Positions 1 to 9,300 of a DNA stretch of 64,000 nucleotides are shown piece after piece. The position numbers and the translations under genes are program-made. The stretch is taken from contig NZ_VLOG01000040.1 in the NCBI RefSeq assembly GCF_007655305.1, positions 1 through 64,000 on the forward strand, given 5' to 3'. Position 1 is the first letter of the stretch, and each line of letters opens with the position of its first letter. The DNA is from Algoriphagus algorifonticola (GTDB lineage Bacteria; Bacteroidota; Bacteroidia; Cytophagales; Cyclobacteriaceae). The notes beneath the pieces were generated by a model, which saw only the letters and a program-made list of their open reading frames with translations, searched no databases and was not told the DNA's origin.

Positions 1-375
1 CTTATACGCAAAGTCAACTCTTTCATTCCCGTTTGTGAAGCTCTAATTCATGAATGTTTTTATGGGAATCATTTTAAAAGAAATCTGACTATCCGCAATC
101 ATGCCAGTTGCTTTATTTTCTTTGCTTGACCGATTGGATACTTCGACTTCGCTCAGCACAGGCGACCGATGACCCAGCCACGGCAGGCAAAGCTTCCGGA
201 TTCTGATCCATTTAGCTGACAATAAGCAGTATTTGGTTGTTACTGGTAAGAAAGTGGATATACGTAATTGGTAATTTCTGGATTATATCTTTTGTATTTA
301 AAGATTAATTCAAATGAGGGGAAATAGCTAAAGGAACTGTTTGGAAGGGAAATTTTAAAAAATAAAGAATTGTTT
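1..375. other. Gene-free leading region with possible gene remnant
   Basis: No convincing complete gene. On the minus strand a short open stretch runs through about 180-48 and ends in TAG. Its last 30 or so codons read like the C-terminus of a protein (ending PIKTFMN), but it has no plausible start and I do not recognise the family. The segment about 140-205 is visibly more GC-rich than its surroundings and contains a TTCGACTTCGCTCAGCAC-type sequence that resembles dispersed intergenic repeats I know from Bacteroidota genomes. A decayed gene interrupted by a repeat is one reading; this is inference. Confidence 0.35.
140..205. repeat. Candidate dispersed intergenic repeat
   Basis: A short GC-rich block in AT-rich surroundings contains cttcgacttcgctcagcac followed by a tract rich in C and G. 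Similar TTCGACnnCGCTCAG strings recur between genes in many Bacteroidota genomes. Only one copy was noticed in this window, so repeat status rests on recollection of the family and not on copies seen here. Confidence 0.3.
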
Positions 376-1350
376 CTAAGAGCTAGTAGAAGGGTGAGAT
401 TTCTGAACCTGGCTTTTGATAATTAAATAAAGGATGGCCATTCCAATTAAAAATACAAGCGCCAAATAGTTGCCAGGAAGCTTATCAGAAGGTTGGACGA
501 AGAGAATGTAATTAATCAATGCCTGCAAAACAGCATACAGTAAAGCAATATACACATGTGGGATTTTAGCCTGATTGACAAATAACTGATACAGATGACT
601 TCTGTGAGGTTCGGTTAATTTCTCCCCATTTTGATACCTTTTCACCATGGTAAGAAAGACATCTGCACCATAAACCAAAAGAATCAAAATAATGGTCCAA
701 CTTTCAGTTTCGATATACCACTCAGTCATGAAGTAGATCATCATGTATGCCATAGAAATGCTTCCGATGTCACCTGCAAACATCAGGGCTCTTTTCCGGA
801 GATTAAAAAGCAGAAAAACACTCAGGGACAGTAGAATATATTGAATCAGATCTTCATCAAATAATTGATAGTAATCATCCAGTACTAGTAAGGTACCAAA
901 AAACACAAGACCACTAAGGCCCGTAATTCCATTGATACCATCCATAAAGTTGATAGCATTGATCACTCCCAAAGCAAAAAAGAAAAATATCGGCCAAGTA
1001 TAGGCCGGGAAGTATGTAAACAGCCCCAAATCATAAAAACTAAAGCAAATAGCCAGAAACTGCACTCCAAAGCGAAGTTTTCGAGAAAGCTCAAACATAT
1101 CATCCAAAAGGCTGATACCGGAAATCAAAATTAATCCCAGGATCATCCAGGTATTTTGGAAGTCAAATATTATCCACCATAAAATTGCCGCGACAGGAAA
1201 AATAATCCCTCCTCCCCTCACTGTGGCATGGGAATGAGAAGATCGATGGTTAGGTTTATCGACGATGTTGAACTTTTTTGCTAGTTGGTAATAAAGCCAA
1301 CTTGCGGTCAAAAGAGAAATAAAAATGAATAAACTAGTAGGTGGCATCAA
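376..1350 (-). CDS. WecA/WbpL-like polyprenyl-phosphate sugar-1-phosphate transferase (MraY family)
   Basis: This integral membrane enzyme is expected to transfer a HexNAc-1-phosphate (GlcNAc, QuiNAc or FucNAc type) from UDP to undecaprenyl phosphate, starting the glycan repeat unit on the inner leaflet. The 324 residues are almost all hydrophobic segments. Family motifs are visible: DKPNHRSSH with a following RGGG (about 31-48), the LLDD aspartates (81-84), NFMDGINGI (134-142), FAGDIGS (192-198) and PHRSHLYQ (249-256), the usual HxH-type loop. It is the last gene of the minus-strand run and the only initiating transferase in the window. No WcaJ-type initiator was found. The exact sugar cannot be told from the sequence. 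Confidence 0.9.
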   Translation of the reverse strand: MMPPTSLFIFISLLTASWLYYQLAKKFNIVDKPNHRSSHSHATVRGGGIIFPVAAILWWIIFDFQNTWMILGLILISGISLLDDMFELSRKLRFGVQFLAICFSFYDLGLFTYFPAYTWPIFFFFALGVINAINFMDGINGITGLSGLVFFGTLLVLDDYYQLFDEDLIQYILLSLSVFLLFNLRKRALMFAGDIGSISMAYMMIYFMTEWYIETESWTIILILLVYGADVFLTMVKRYQNGEKLTEPHRSHLYQLFVNQAKIPHVYIALLYAVLQALINYILFVQPSDKLPGNYLALVFLIGMAILYLIIKSQVQKSHPSTSS

Positions 1351-1404
1351 AGGAGAAATACTGAAATATCTTTTCGCAAATAATATACTGTAATCAATTT
1401 TTTA

Positions 1405-1436
1405 AGGCAAATGATTCAATTTTTTAAGATTTGCCT
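1405..1436. repeat. 8-bp inverted repeat upstream of the WecA-like gene
   Basis: Perfect arms AGGCAAAT (1405-1412) and ATTTGCCT (1429-1436) enclose a 16-nt loop, in the gap between the asparagine-synthase-like gene and the WecA-like gene. No clear T-run follows on either strand, so a regulatory or weak attenuating hairpin is as likely as a terminator. Confidence 0.35.
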
Positions 1437-1500
1437 AAAACATTTCAATGAAATCTAAATAAGGAAAAAGGCGATGAGGAAAACACCTCCTTCTCTAGCA

Positions 1501-3201
1501 TCATTTATTATGAAGCAGTAGGGCTGTGTTTAACCACTGCCAGACATGAAAGCTGCTATCATTATCCCCTTTCATAAACTTACTGAGTTCTTTTTCAATT
1601 TTAGCATAATCAAACCAAGAATCCTGTCGAAGCAAGCTAATTTCATCACAAACCCAATCTTTCAAATTATCTGACAACCATTCTCTTTGAGGAGTTTGAA
1701 GAGGTCTTTTAGGAGCTAAGGAGATTTCCTCACCTAAGTATTTGTTTGCAATTTTTCTTAGAAGCCATTTTTGCTTTCCGTCTTTAATTTTAAAGTCTTT
1801 CGGACGCGAAAAAACATATTCAATTAATCGATAATCCAAGAAAGGCTCCCTCAATTCAGTACTAAAAGCCATACTAACTCTATCATTAAACCTGAGCGCT
1901 CTAGGGATCTTAGTATAAAACAAATCTCTGTATTGAAGATTTAATAACTCTTCTTCAAAAGGTTTAGGAAACTGATTTTGAGAAGCCAAACTACTGAAAT
2001 TAGCATCTAAAACTTCTGGTCTTAGAGGAGAAGATTTCACTCCTTGTATTAAATTTTGAGATTTCTTTAAATAATAATCATAACCTGCCCAAGCCTCATC
2101 AGAACCCTGCCCATCCAATAATACTATAATTCCTTTTTCACGGGCTTTTTGAAATACTTTTGCGTAAGCTAGTGTAGGAAGACCACCAAAAGGTTCATTC
2201 TGAACATCACTTATTTTCTTAGCTAATTCAGGGACCTCATCAGTCGACAACATGCAGGGATTCAAGGGAAAAGGCTTATCCTTTAGCATCTTTTCCACCC
2301 AAAATATTTCATCATAGCGGTCATCACCTGTCAAAAAAGTAAATGCTTCAATCTGTCTATTTTCGGGAAAAAGATCATAAACCAAGGCTAATAGAGTACT
2401 TGAATCCAATCCTCCGCTTAAGTTAAAACCAACCGGCACATCGGCTCTAAATCTTAATGAAACAGCACTTTTTAATAGCTCCAGAATATATTCTTCCTGA
2501 TCTTTAAGCTCCACTTCCGGTTGCGATTGAATCCTAGAAAAGAAATCATACCATTGGAAGATTTTTTGTTGCCCATCCTGCCAGATTAAATAATGGCCTG
2601 CAGGTAGCTGTTCCACCCCATTCCAAAAAGTTTCATTTGGTTGACCATAGGTCCCCTTACTAAAATAGGAAGACCAAACCGAGGGATTTGGGGTTTTTGG
2701 AACTCCAATTTTCCAAAACGGACTAATTTCAGAGGCAAAAAGAAAGGATCCATTCCAGTTGGTATAATTGAAAGGCTTCACCCCAAATCGATCACGTGCA
2801 GCAAATAACTTTCTCTCTAAATTATCCCAAATGGCAAATGAAAACATTCCATTAAAATGGGATAAACAGCTATCCCCCCATTTTAAAAAGGCTGCGAGAA
2901 GCACTTCTGTATCCGAACTAGTTCTAAACTTATAAAAGCTATTTAGCTGTTCTTTTAATTCGAGATAATTGTAAATCTCTCCATTGAATACTAGGATATA
3001 CCTTCCATTCTCGCTTTGAAAGGGTTGATTTGAAGAGTCTGATAGATCTAATATTGACAAGCGATTATGCCCTAAAGCTATCACTTGGTCATCCACCCAA
3101 AAACCAGTATTATCAGGTCCCCGATGAGATTGACTCCCTAACATTTGGAGAATTGGGGACTTCGAAGCCAGCTGTCCTAAAATTCCTGCTATGCCGCACA
3201 T
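1501..3201 (-). CDS. Asparagine synthase (glutamine-hydrolysing)-like amidotransferase, copy 1
   Basis: A 566-residue AsnB-type enzyme. The N-terminus MCGIAG exposes Cys2, the nucleophile of the class II glutaminase domain (about 1-200), followed by HNRLSILDLS at about 45. The synthetase half carries the ATP-pyrophosphatase loop SGGLDSS near residue 262 and a second conserved region (GQGSDE) further on. In polysaccharide loci such proteins are generally thought to amidate uronic-acid carboxyl groups rather than make free asparagine. It lies 1 nt after neuA and so is probably translated with the sialic-type genes. It is one of three paralogues in the window (others at 23041 and 39093), and they are divergent enough that recent duplication is unlikely. 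Confidence 0.9.
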   Translation of the reverse strand: MCGIAGILGQLASKSPILQMLGSQSHRGPDNTGFWVDDQVIALGHNRLSILDLSDSSNQPFQSENGRYILVFNGEIYNYLELKEQLNSFYKFRTSSDTEVLLAAFLKWGDSCLSHFNGMFSFAIWDNLERKLFAARDRFGVKPFNYTNWNGSFLFASEISPFWKIGVPKTPNPSVWSSYFSKGTYGQPNETFWNGVEQLPAGHYLIWQDGQQKIFQWYDFFSRIQSQPEVELKDQEEYILELLKSAVSLRFRADVPVGFNLSGGLDSSTLLALVYDLFPENRQIEAFTFLTGDDRYDEIFWVEKMLKDKPFPLNPCMLSTDEVPELAKKISDVQNEPFGGLPTLAYAKVFQKAREKGIIVLLDGQGSDEAWAGYDYYLKKSQNLIQGVKSSPLRPEVLDANFSSLASQNQFPKPFEEELLNLQYRDLFYTKIPRALRFNDRVSMAFSTELREPFLDYRLIEYVFSRPKDFKIKDGKQKWLLRKIANKYLGEEISLAPKRPLQTPQREWLSDNLKDWVCDEISLLRQDSWFDYAKIEKELSKFMKGDNDSSFHVWQWLNTALLLHNK

Positions 3202-3202
3202 T

Positions 3203-3901
3203 TTATCTGAATAGTTTATTTACCAAAATTTCAGCCTTCTTCCAGTCATCGAATGTATCAAGGTTTACATATCGAGATTCATCACCAACTATATAGGCTA
3301 ATTTTTCACTTAAAATGGAATTTTTCGAGAGGATGACCTCTGACTTCGTGATATAAATAGCCCCATCCCTGAAAAAAGAGGTGGGTAAATCTTGCCTTCG
3401 GGGAATTATTTGTTTTTCTCCTGTAGCAATTTCCAAAAATCCATTTAGGCCAGGTTCAAACACCCAATGTGGATTAAACTCATGTGGAACGGGCAAAACA
3501 GAAACTAAGGCTTCTGCATCTGTTCGAATAAATTCTTTGATCGCATCATCGATCAAACCTTTTCTTCTAAATGGATAAGTTGTCTGAAGAAGGCAAACTG
3601 CATCAAATTTTTCACCCTTTTCCTCAAAAAATCTGAGTGCATGAGCAATCACAGGAAGAGTTGGCGATTGGTCATTTGCTAAGTTTTCCGGACGTGTAAA
3701 TGGGACTTCTAAACCTATTTGATTTGCTACAGCAATAATATCACTGTCATCAGAACTCAAAATAACTTTACTCAGCAGCTTAGACTGTTTAGCAGAATCA
3801 TATGTGTAGGCTAACAGAGGTTTTCCTCCGAGTGCTTTTATATTTTTTCCAGGAATACCTTTGGAACCACCCCTAGCAGGAATCAATCCAAGTATTTTCA
3901 T
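3203..3901 (-). CDS. neuA: Acylneuraminate cytidylyltransferase (CMP-sialic-type acid synthetase)
   Basis: Activates a nonulosonic acid (Neu5Ac, or an analogue such as legionaminic or pseudaminic acid) with CTP. At 232 residues it matches the catalytic domain of bacterial NeuA/PseF/LegF enzymes. The nucleotide-binding motif LIPARGGSKGIPGKNIK is at about 5-21, with the substrate-contacting LLQTTYPFR at about 104 and an ASV/IP-type central region. It follows neuB and neuC in the same direction, separated from neuC by about 300 nt that contain only a doubtful open stretch. The neuBCA combination without PseB/C or LegB/C-type genes favours a Neu5Ac-like product, though enzymes encoded elsewhere could change this. 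Confidence 0.9.
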   Translation of the reverse strand: MKILGLIPARGGSKGIPGKNIKALGGKPLLAYTYDSAKQSKLLSKVILSSDDSDIIAVANQIGLEVPFTRPENLANDQSPTLPVIAHALRFFEEKGEKFDAVCLLQTTYPFRRKGLIDDAIKEFIRTDAEALVSVLPVPHEFNPHWVFEPGLNGFLEIATGEKQIIPRRQDLPTSFFRDGAIYITKSEVILSKNSILSEKLAYIVGDESRYVNLDTFDDWKKAEILVNKLFR

Positions 3902-4205
3902 AAGTTCATTTTGAGTTTTAAATAAAACTAATTTTAAAGCGCCTCAAATAATTACTTATTTCCAAATGATTGAGGGTTTTCAAAAATATACTAAATCCAA
4001 TGTAGCACATCAGAAACAAGGGCTTTTCATCCATCTTATTTGGATTGAAAATCAGTTCTTTTTCAATAGGGTATAAAGGCTGGACAATTTCACTGCTGTT
4101 TTTTATTGCAAGAGCATTAATTTCCTTATCCAATGATTGAAATGCATTTGTAGCATGGGAATATTGGAGGGATGCCAGTTCCCTATTTTAAATTTTAAAT
4201 ACATG
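3902..4205 (-). pseudogene. Possible short or decayed ORF between neuC and neuA
   Basis: A minus-strand reading frame is open from about 4180 to its stop at 3918, giving up to about 88 codons. The only candidate start in the usual region is TTG at 4133, which gives 71 residues. The translation has a plausible mixed composition (for example LYPIEKELIF and MCYIGFSIFL), but I recognise no family. In many sialic-acid loci an acetyltransferase or glycosyltransferase sits here, so this could be a remnant, a small real gene or chance. A weak AGGGA...TCCCT inverted repeat lies just after the neuC stop. Confidence 0.2.
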
Positions 4206-5360
4206 TCAAAAAGTAATGGTTTTATGGAAAATAAGAGGTACTTCAGCTAATAAATTAGCGATCTGAAACCCTGCATCTCCCCCTCCATAAACATCCGAGG
4301 AATCAGGTCTAGGATTGGATTTTATCTGATTGATTGCTTCAAGGATCTCAGATTTGGAATAGTTTACATCCAACACATTTTTGCCTCTTGCTCTTCTATT
4401 TTGTCTCGTACCAATATTGATCACTGGCACGCCCAGAAAAGCACATTCTCTGATCCCAACACTGCTGTTTCCTATCAGACCCTTGCTGTGAGATAACAGC
4501 TTAAGGAAATCAAGAGGATCCATATTCTTAAAGAAATGGAATTGACTCAGATCATTATTTTCTCGAAAAGCTCTAATACCGGTGCTAGTTCCATCAGCAC
4601 CTGCATCAACATTAGGCCAAAACCATAACACAGGCTCTTTTAATTCATGCAAGGCTTTTAGGGTCTCTTCAATATGCATTCTAGATTGACTTACTTCTGT
4701 TGTAACAGGATGCTGCATAACCACCCAATAGCCATTCTCAATGGATGGCTTCCCCCCTACTCCACCGTATTTCGAAAAAGGATTAAAATCCAATTTTGGG
4801 AGGTCCAATATTGTTTTCGCCAAGTCAATACTTGGGCAACCCGTATTAAAAACAAAATCAGGGTTTTCTCCTAAATCAAGCACCCTTTTTTTTGCATTTT
4901 CAGAAGCAACAAAATGGTAATCCGATAATTTAGTAATCGAATGCCTTACTTTTTCATCAATGTTTCCGGTAACTTCACCTCCTTGAATATGAGCAAGTGG
5001 AATATTCATATAGGAAGCAGAAATGGCTGTTGCCATAGTCTCAAACCTATCAGCAATTGTTACAACTATATCAGGATTAAGGTTGTCAAAAACAGTGGAT
5101 AACTCCAAGATTCCGATTCCGGTAGTCTTGGCTGCCGCTGTGAGGTTTTCACCTTCCAGAACATTAAAAACCTTAGCTGCTATACTGAACCCATCACTTT
5201 CAATTGTCCGAACCGCAGTTCCATATCGCTCCAACAAGGCAGAGGCAGCTACAACTAACTGAAGTTCTAACTCAGGATGATTTTGGATTGCATCCAATGC
5301 GGTCTTAATTCTTGAATAGGATGGCCTTGCGGTCACCACAACACAAATTTTTCTTTTCAT
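4206..5360 (-). CDS. neuC: UDP-N-acetylglucosamine 2-epimerase (hydrolysing)
   Basis: Predicted to convert UDP-GlcNAc (or a related UDP-diamino sugar) to a free ManNAc-type sugar plus UDP, the first step of sialic-acid synthesis. The 384-residue length fits NeuC/LegG. Visible family features are TARPSYSRIK at about 10-19, the HIQGGEVTGNIDE segment near 143 that is characteristic of the hydrolysing enzymes, and GNSSVGIRE near 297. The ATG directly follows the neuB stop (TAAATG, no gap), indicating co-translation. Its product is the substrate of the adjacent NeuB. Confidence 0.92.
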   Translation of the reverse strand: MKRKICVVVTARPSYSRIKTALDAIQNHPELELQLVVAASALLERYGTAVRTIESDGFSIAAKVFNVLEGENLTAAAKTTGIGILELSTVFDNLNPDIVVTIADRFETMATAISASYMNIPLAHIQGGEVTGNIDEKVRHSITKLSDYHFVASENAKKRVLDLGENPDFVFNTGCPSIDLAKTILDLPKLDFNPFSKYGGVGGKPSIENGYWVVMQHPVTTEVSQSRMHIEETLKALHELKEPVLWFWPNVDAGADGTSTGIRAFRENNDLSQFHFFKNMDPLDFLKLLSHSKGLIGNSSVGIRECAFLGVPVINIGTRQNRRARGKNVLDVNYSKSEILEAINQIKSNPRPDSSDVYGGGDAGFQIANLLAEVPLIFHKTITF

Positions 5361-6356
5361 TTAAATTATATCCTGATCAGTCAAAAATTCCCATTTTGTG
5401 AGTTTTCGAGCGGTCTTTTTGCCAATAACCGACTGATAATTGATTGCTGCTATTCCCTTATCGCCTGGTTTTTTTGATTCCAAATCATCAAAACCTATTA
5501 TGTGACCAGCTTGAAGATCCTTATTTACAGCCAGACTTTTTCCAAAAATTCTTTTCAGCTCAGTAAACTTAGAATTATCTGATTTGTGAATCGGGGACCT
5601 TAATGAGTTTTGTATCTGCCTGATTCCTTTACATAATCTTTCGGTATCATCGATTGAAATACTCGCCGGGGAATCAGGGCCAAACTGTCGCTTATCAAAA
5701 ACAACATGAAACTCGAAGATTTCAGCGCCAAGTGCAGCAGCAGCTAAGCAGGCGTAAATATCACCACTATGGTCAGAGAATCCAACTGGAATTTGAAAAC
5801 GGGTTTTCATCTCTGAAATTACATTTAAGCCCCACTCCTCTGGCTGGGTAGGATAGGCAGTAGTACATTGGAGAAGGCTAAGAGATGGCGTACCCGATTC
5901 TTTTAAAAAGGAAAGAGCTTGTTCCAATTCCTCAAAATCACTCATTCCAGAACTGACAATAACCGGTTTGCCGGTTTTACCTATTTTTTCAAGTATTAGA
6001 CGGTTGGTTATTTCCCCAGAGCCAATTTTGTAGACCTCGACTCCAACCTTTTCCAATAAGTCTACAGCCGCCAAGCTAAATGGGGAGGAAATAAACTTTA
6101 ATCCTTTTTCTTTACAATGCTCACTAATCCCCAACCATTGCTCCTCTGTAAATTCCATCCGCTTCCAATAATCAAACCTGGTTTTGTCCTGTTTTGAAAA
6201 TTTTACTCGAAAGGGCTCATATTCCGAACTTTCCGCTTCTGCAATATGAGTTTGAAACTTGATGGCATCGACACCTACAGTTGACAACGCCTCTATAAAA
6301 GCATGAGCATTCCCTAAGCTCCCATCATGGGCTTGGGCTATTTCTGCAATAATCAT
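5361..6356 (-). CDS. neuB: N-acetylneuraminate synthase family protein
   Basis: Condenses phosphoenolpyruvate with a ManNAc-type sugar to make a nonulosonic acid. The 331 residues show the TIM-barrel domain (AEIAQAHDGSLGNA at about 4-17, IKFQTH at 33-38, FISSPFS at about 90, YKIGSGE near 113, SSGMS near 136, GFSDHSGD near 194) and a C-terminal antifreeze-like SAF domain (about 273-331, KSLAVNKDLQAG). The start codon overlaps the stop of the giant adhesin-like gene by one base (TAATG), so translation is very likely coupled to that gene. Substrate may be Neu5Ac, Leg or Pse type; the NeuC neighbour favours a ManNAc-derived product. Confidence 0.92.
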   Translation of the reverse strand: MIIAEIAQAHDGSLGNAHAFIEALSTVGVDAIKFQTHIAEAESSEYEPFRVKFSKQDKTRFDYWKRMEFTEEQWLGISEHCKEKGLKFISSPFSLAAVDLLEKVGVEVYKIGSGEITNRLILEKIGKTGKPVIVSSGMSDFEELEQALSFLKESGTPSLSLLQCTTAYPTQPEEWGLNVISEMKTRFQIPVGFSDHSGDIYACLAAAALGAEIFEFHVVFDKRQFGPDSPASISIDDTERLCKGIRQIQNSLRSPIHKSDNSKFTELKRIFGKSLAVNKDLQAGHIIGFDDLESKKPGDKGIAAINYQSVIGKKTARKLTKWEFLTDQDII

Positions 6357-9300
6357 TAACGAATTAAAATAAATACTCCGGATTTATGAACAACTTCACC
6401 TGATCTGCTGGTAAACTTGCCTCTAAATACATAATTGCCATTTGGTGCAGGGCGACCTTTGAAATACCCATCCCAACCTTGAGCTTCTAGTGAAGAAGTC
6501 TCATATATTAACTCTCCCCAAGTTGTGAAGATGTAAAACTCCATTGAGGCGATTCCTCTAAATACCGGTTTAAAGAAATTATTTTTGCCATCCGCTCTAT
6601 CCGGCGTGAAGGCAGTAGGAACTTCTACCCAAAATTCATCTGATACCTGAATAGTTTGCTCATATACAGAGGAACAACCAAATTCATCAATTACAGTCAA
6701 TCTAATCAAATAGGTTCCTGCTTCTTCATAAAAGTGCGTAGGATTAATTTCTGAACTAGAATTTCCATCACCGAAATCCCAATTCCAAATAATTACTTTC
6801 CCTTTTGATAAATTATTGAATAGGATATTTTCAAAAATCTGAAGTGAATCCTGTGACACTAATTGACCATTGAAAAGCTCAACTTCAAAATCAAAGTCAG
6901 CCACTACTAACTCATCTGCGATAATCACTCTAATTCTTTGAGGCTCATTCCAACATCCAGAACCTTTGGTACTACTTCGCACCCTATAATCTCCAGATTG
7001 GTTCACGTTATCAATATCGCTAATCTGCATGGCCGCTCCAGAAGGGCTCAGAATATCATAATCATATATGGCAGGATTAAACCCTTCGATATATTGGGTT
7101 AAGTCCACCGTTCCTTGTGGATCGCACACCACTGAAGGGTTTGATACTCTTAAATCAGGTATCCTACTCACAAAAACCTGAACCGGTTTTGGCTCAATGC
7201 CACAAATACCTGTTCCGGAAACATTGACATAATAGGTATAAGGCGTAGATCTTTCTCTTAAACCATCAACCCTTAATTCCCCATTAGAAGAAATTGAATA
7301 AGTAACTCCTCCTGAACTTCCATTGGAAATTGGCTGAGTTCCATTTGAATCAAAAAACCAGGTAAATTCCTCATCTAAAATATTCTGAGGGACTCTTGGA
7401 GATAAGATCGCCTGCTGTCCTTCACAAATTCTTTGATCCTCAACGGTTATTTCAGTAGGAATTTCGGTTACTTCTATGGATTGAGGCAAACTGAATTCGC
7501 AGCCTGAGTCGTCAACTATCCTAATTTGATAATCTCCTAATCCCAATCCAGTGATTGAAACTATTCCTTCAGAAGCAACTGACAAACTATTCTCAGGGTC
7601 TCCAGATTTTTGATAATAAACAGTATATGGAGTATATCCACCTGATAGTTCAAATCGTACAATTCCATTATCCAACCCACAAGTCGGGCTGTCTATTTCC
7701 GGATTATCAACTGCAATAGCTGCTTGAGGACCATTTACAAGTATATCGGAAAGAATCACACTGCAGCCCGTAGCACTCATCACTTCAATACTATAAGTAC
7801 CTGCAGCAACTTCAAAAATATTATCATCAACAAAATCTCCTCCATTCAAACTATAGGTATATGGTCCTGTGCTTCCACTAGGATTTACCGTAATTCTACC
7901 ACCATCACCAAAACAGACTTCATCGATTACAGTATAAGTCGCATTCGGAATTTCTGAAACTTGAATGGTCCCGCTTCCTACAAAACCTTCACAGACATCT
8001 CCACCAGAAACCGTGACATAGTATGTTAAACTCGCATTAGCATCTGCAAAGCCACTGACATTCAATATCCCATTTGAAGAATTATATTGATAAGTTAAGC
8101 CATTCGGAGCAGAGTTAGGAGAGCTTGTGATAGGCTGAGAAAGATTTGAATCAAAATACCAAGTAAAATTGACTGAAGTTCCATTAGGGTCTAACTCAGG
8201 AATCAGAGTTGCATTTTGATCAGAACATATTTCTACATCATCAACCAAAATTTGGGTAGGACCGTCAACTAAAGTGAGTAAGTTGGTGTCAAATTGGCAA
8301 CCTTCTGAATCAGTTATTCTAATAGAATAATCTCCAATCGTTAGGCCGTTGATTTCTACTTTTCCATCCTGAGAAGAAATACTTTGATTTTGGCTTCCAT
8401 TCTTAATCAAATCAATTTGATAAGGAGCCCAACCACCTGTCACAGTCACAAATAATTTTCCATTTGCTGACCCACAACCAGGGTCTAAACCAGTTAAAGG
8501 AGAGGCAGTCAAGGCGGAAGAAGGACCTTCAACAGTGAATTCAATAAGTTGAGAGCAATTTGCAGGCGTAAATATTTCTAATTCATAATCCCCAGCGACA
8601 AGATTTAATGATTCAAGCTGATTTTTATCCATTACACTTCCCCCATCCAGACTATAAGTATAATCAGGTAAGTCCCCACTAGTCACTGTTACTTTACCGT
8701 TGGTATCTCCAAAACAAGTGACGGGAGAAACTTCCAATTCAACCGATGGAGTTTCATAAATACTTAGGTCAACTTTGATTTCCTGTCCGGTACATACCAC
8801 GAAGAAATAATAAGAATAATCACCAGCTGGCAATCCAGAAATAATTAATTCAGGATTAAGCCAATCAGAATCATTGATTGTATAACTAACATTCGAGTTC
8901 GAAGGATCTTGTCCATTTTCAATCAGACCATTTTGATTCGGTTGCTTATACCATCTAACTTCAGTGGCTGAAGCAGGTGGCAAAGAAGGATCCGGAGCCA
9001 AGTGAATAGGTCTTATCGAAACGTCGTTTCCAACACATGAATTGATTGGTGGAACTAATTGATAAACAGGATCCGAAGATCTTTCGATTATGAATTCAAA
9101 AATCTCTTCACATCCTTCAGCATCCTGAACGATTAAATAATAAGTGCCAGGCGCAAGATCAGAGATTCCAGATTCAGTTCCTTGTAAAATTTGACCATTT
9201 ATTGAGCCTGCCCTCCACTCTATTTGGAAAGAGCCCCATCCACCTGAAATTTCTAAACCAGAGATACTACCATTATCCAAATCGCAAGAAGCTCTGACTA

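Noticed and set aside
1437-1500. Terminator after the first asparagine-synthase-like gene.
   Set aside because: Only short GAGG/CCTC pairing is visible and the following tract is not a clear T-run.
4134-4205. Terminator after neuC from AGGGA...TCCCT.
   Set aside because: The stem is only 5 bp and no T-run follows on the minus strand.
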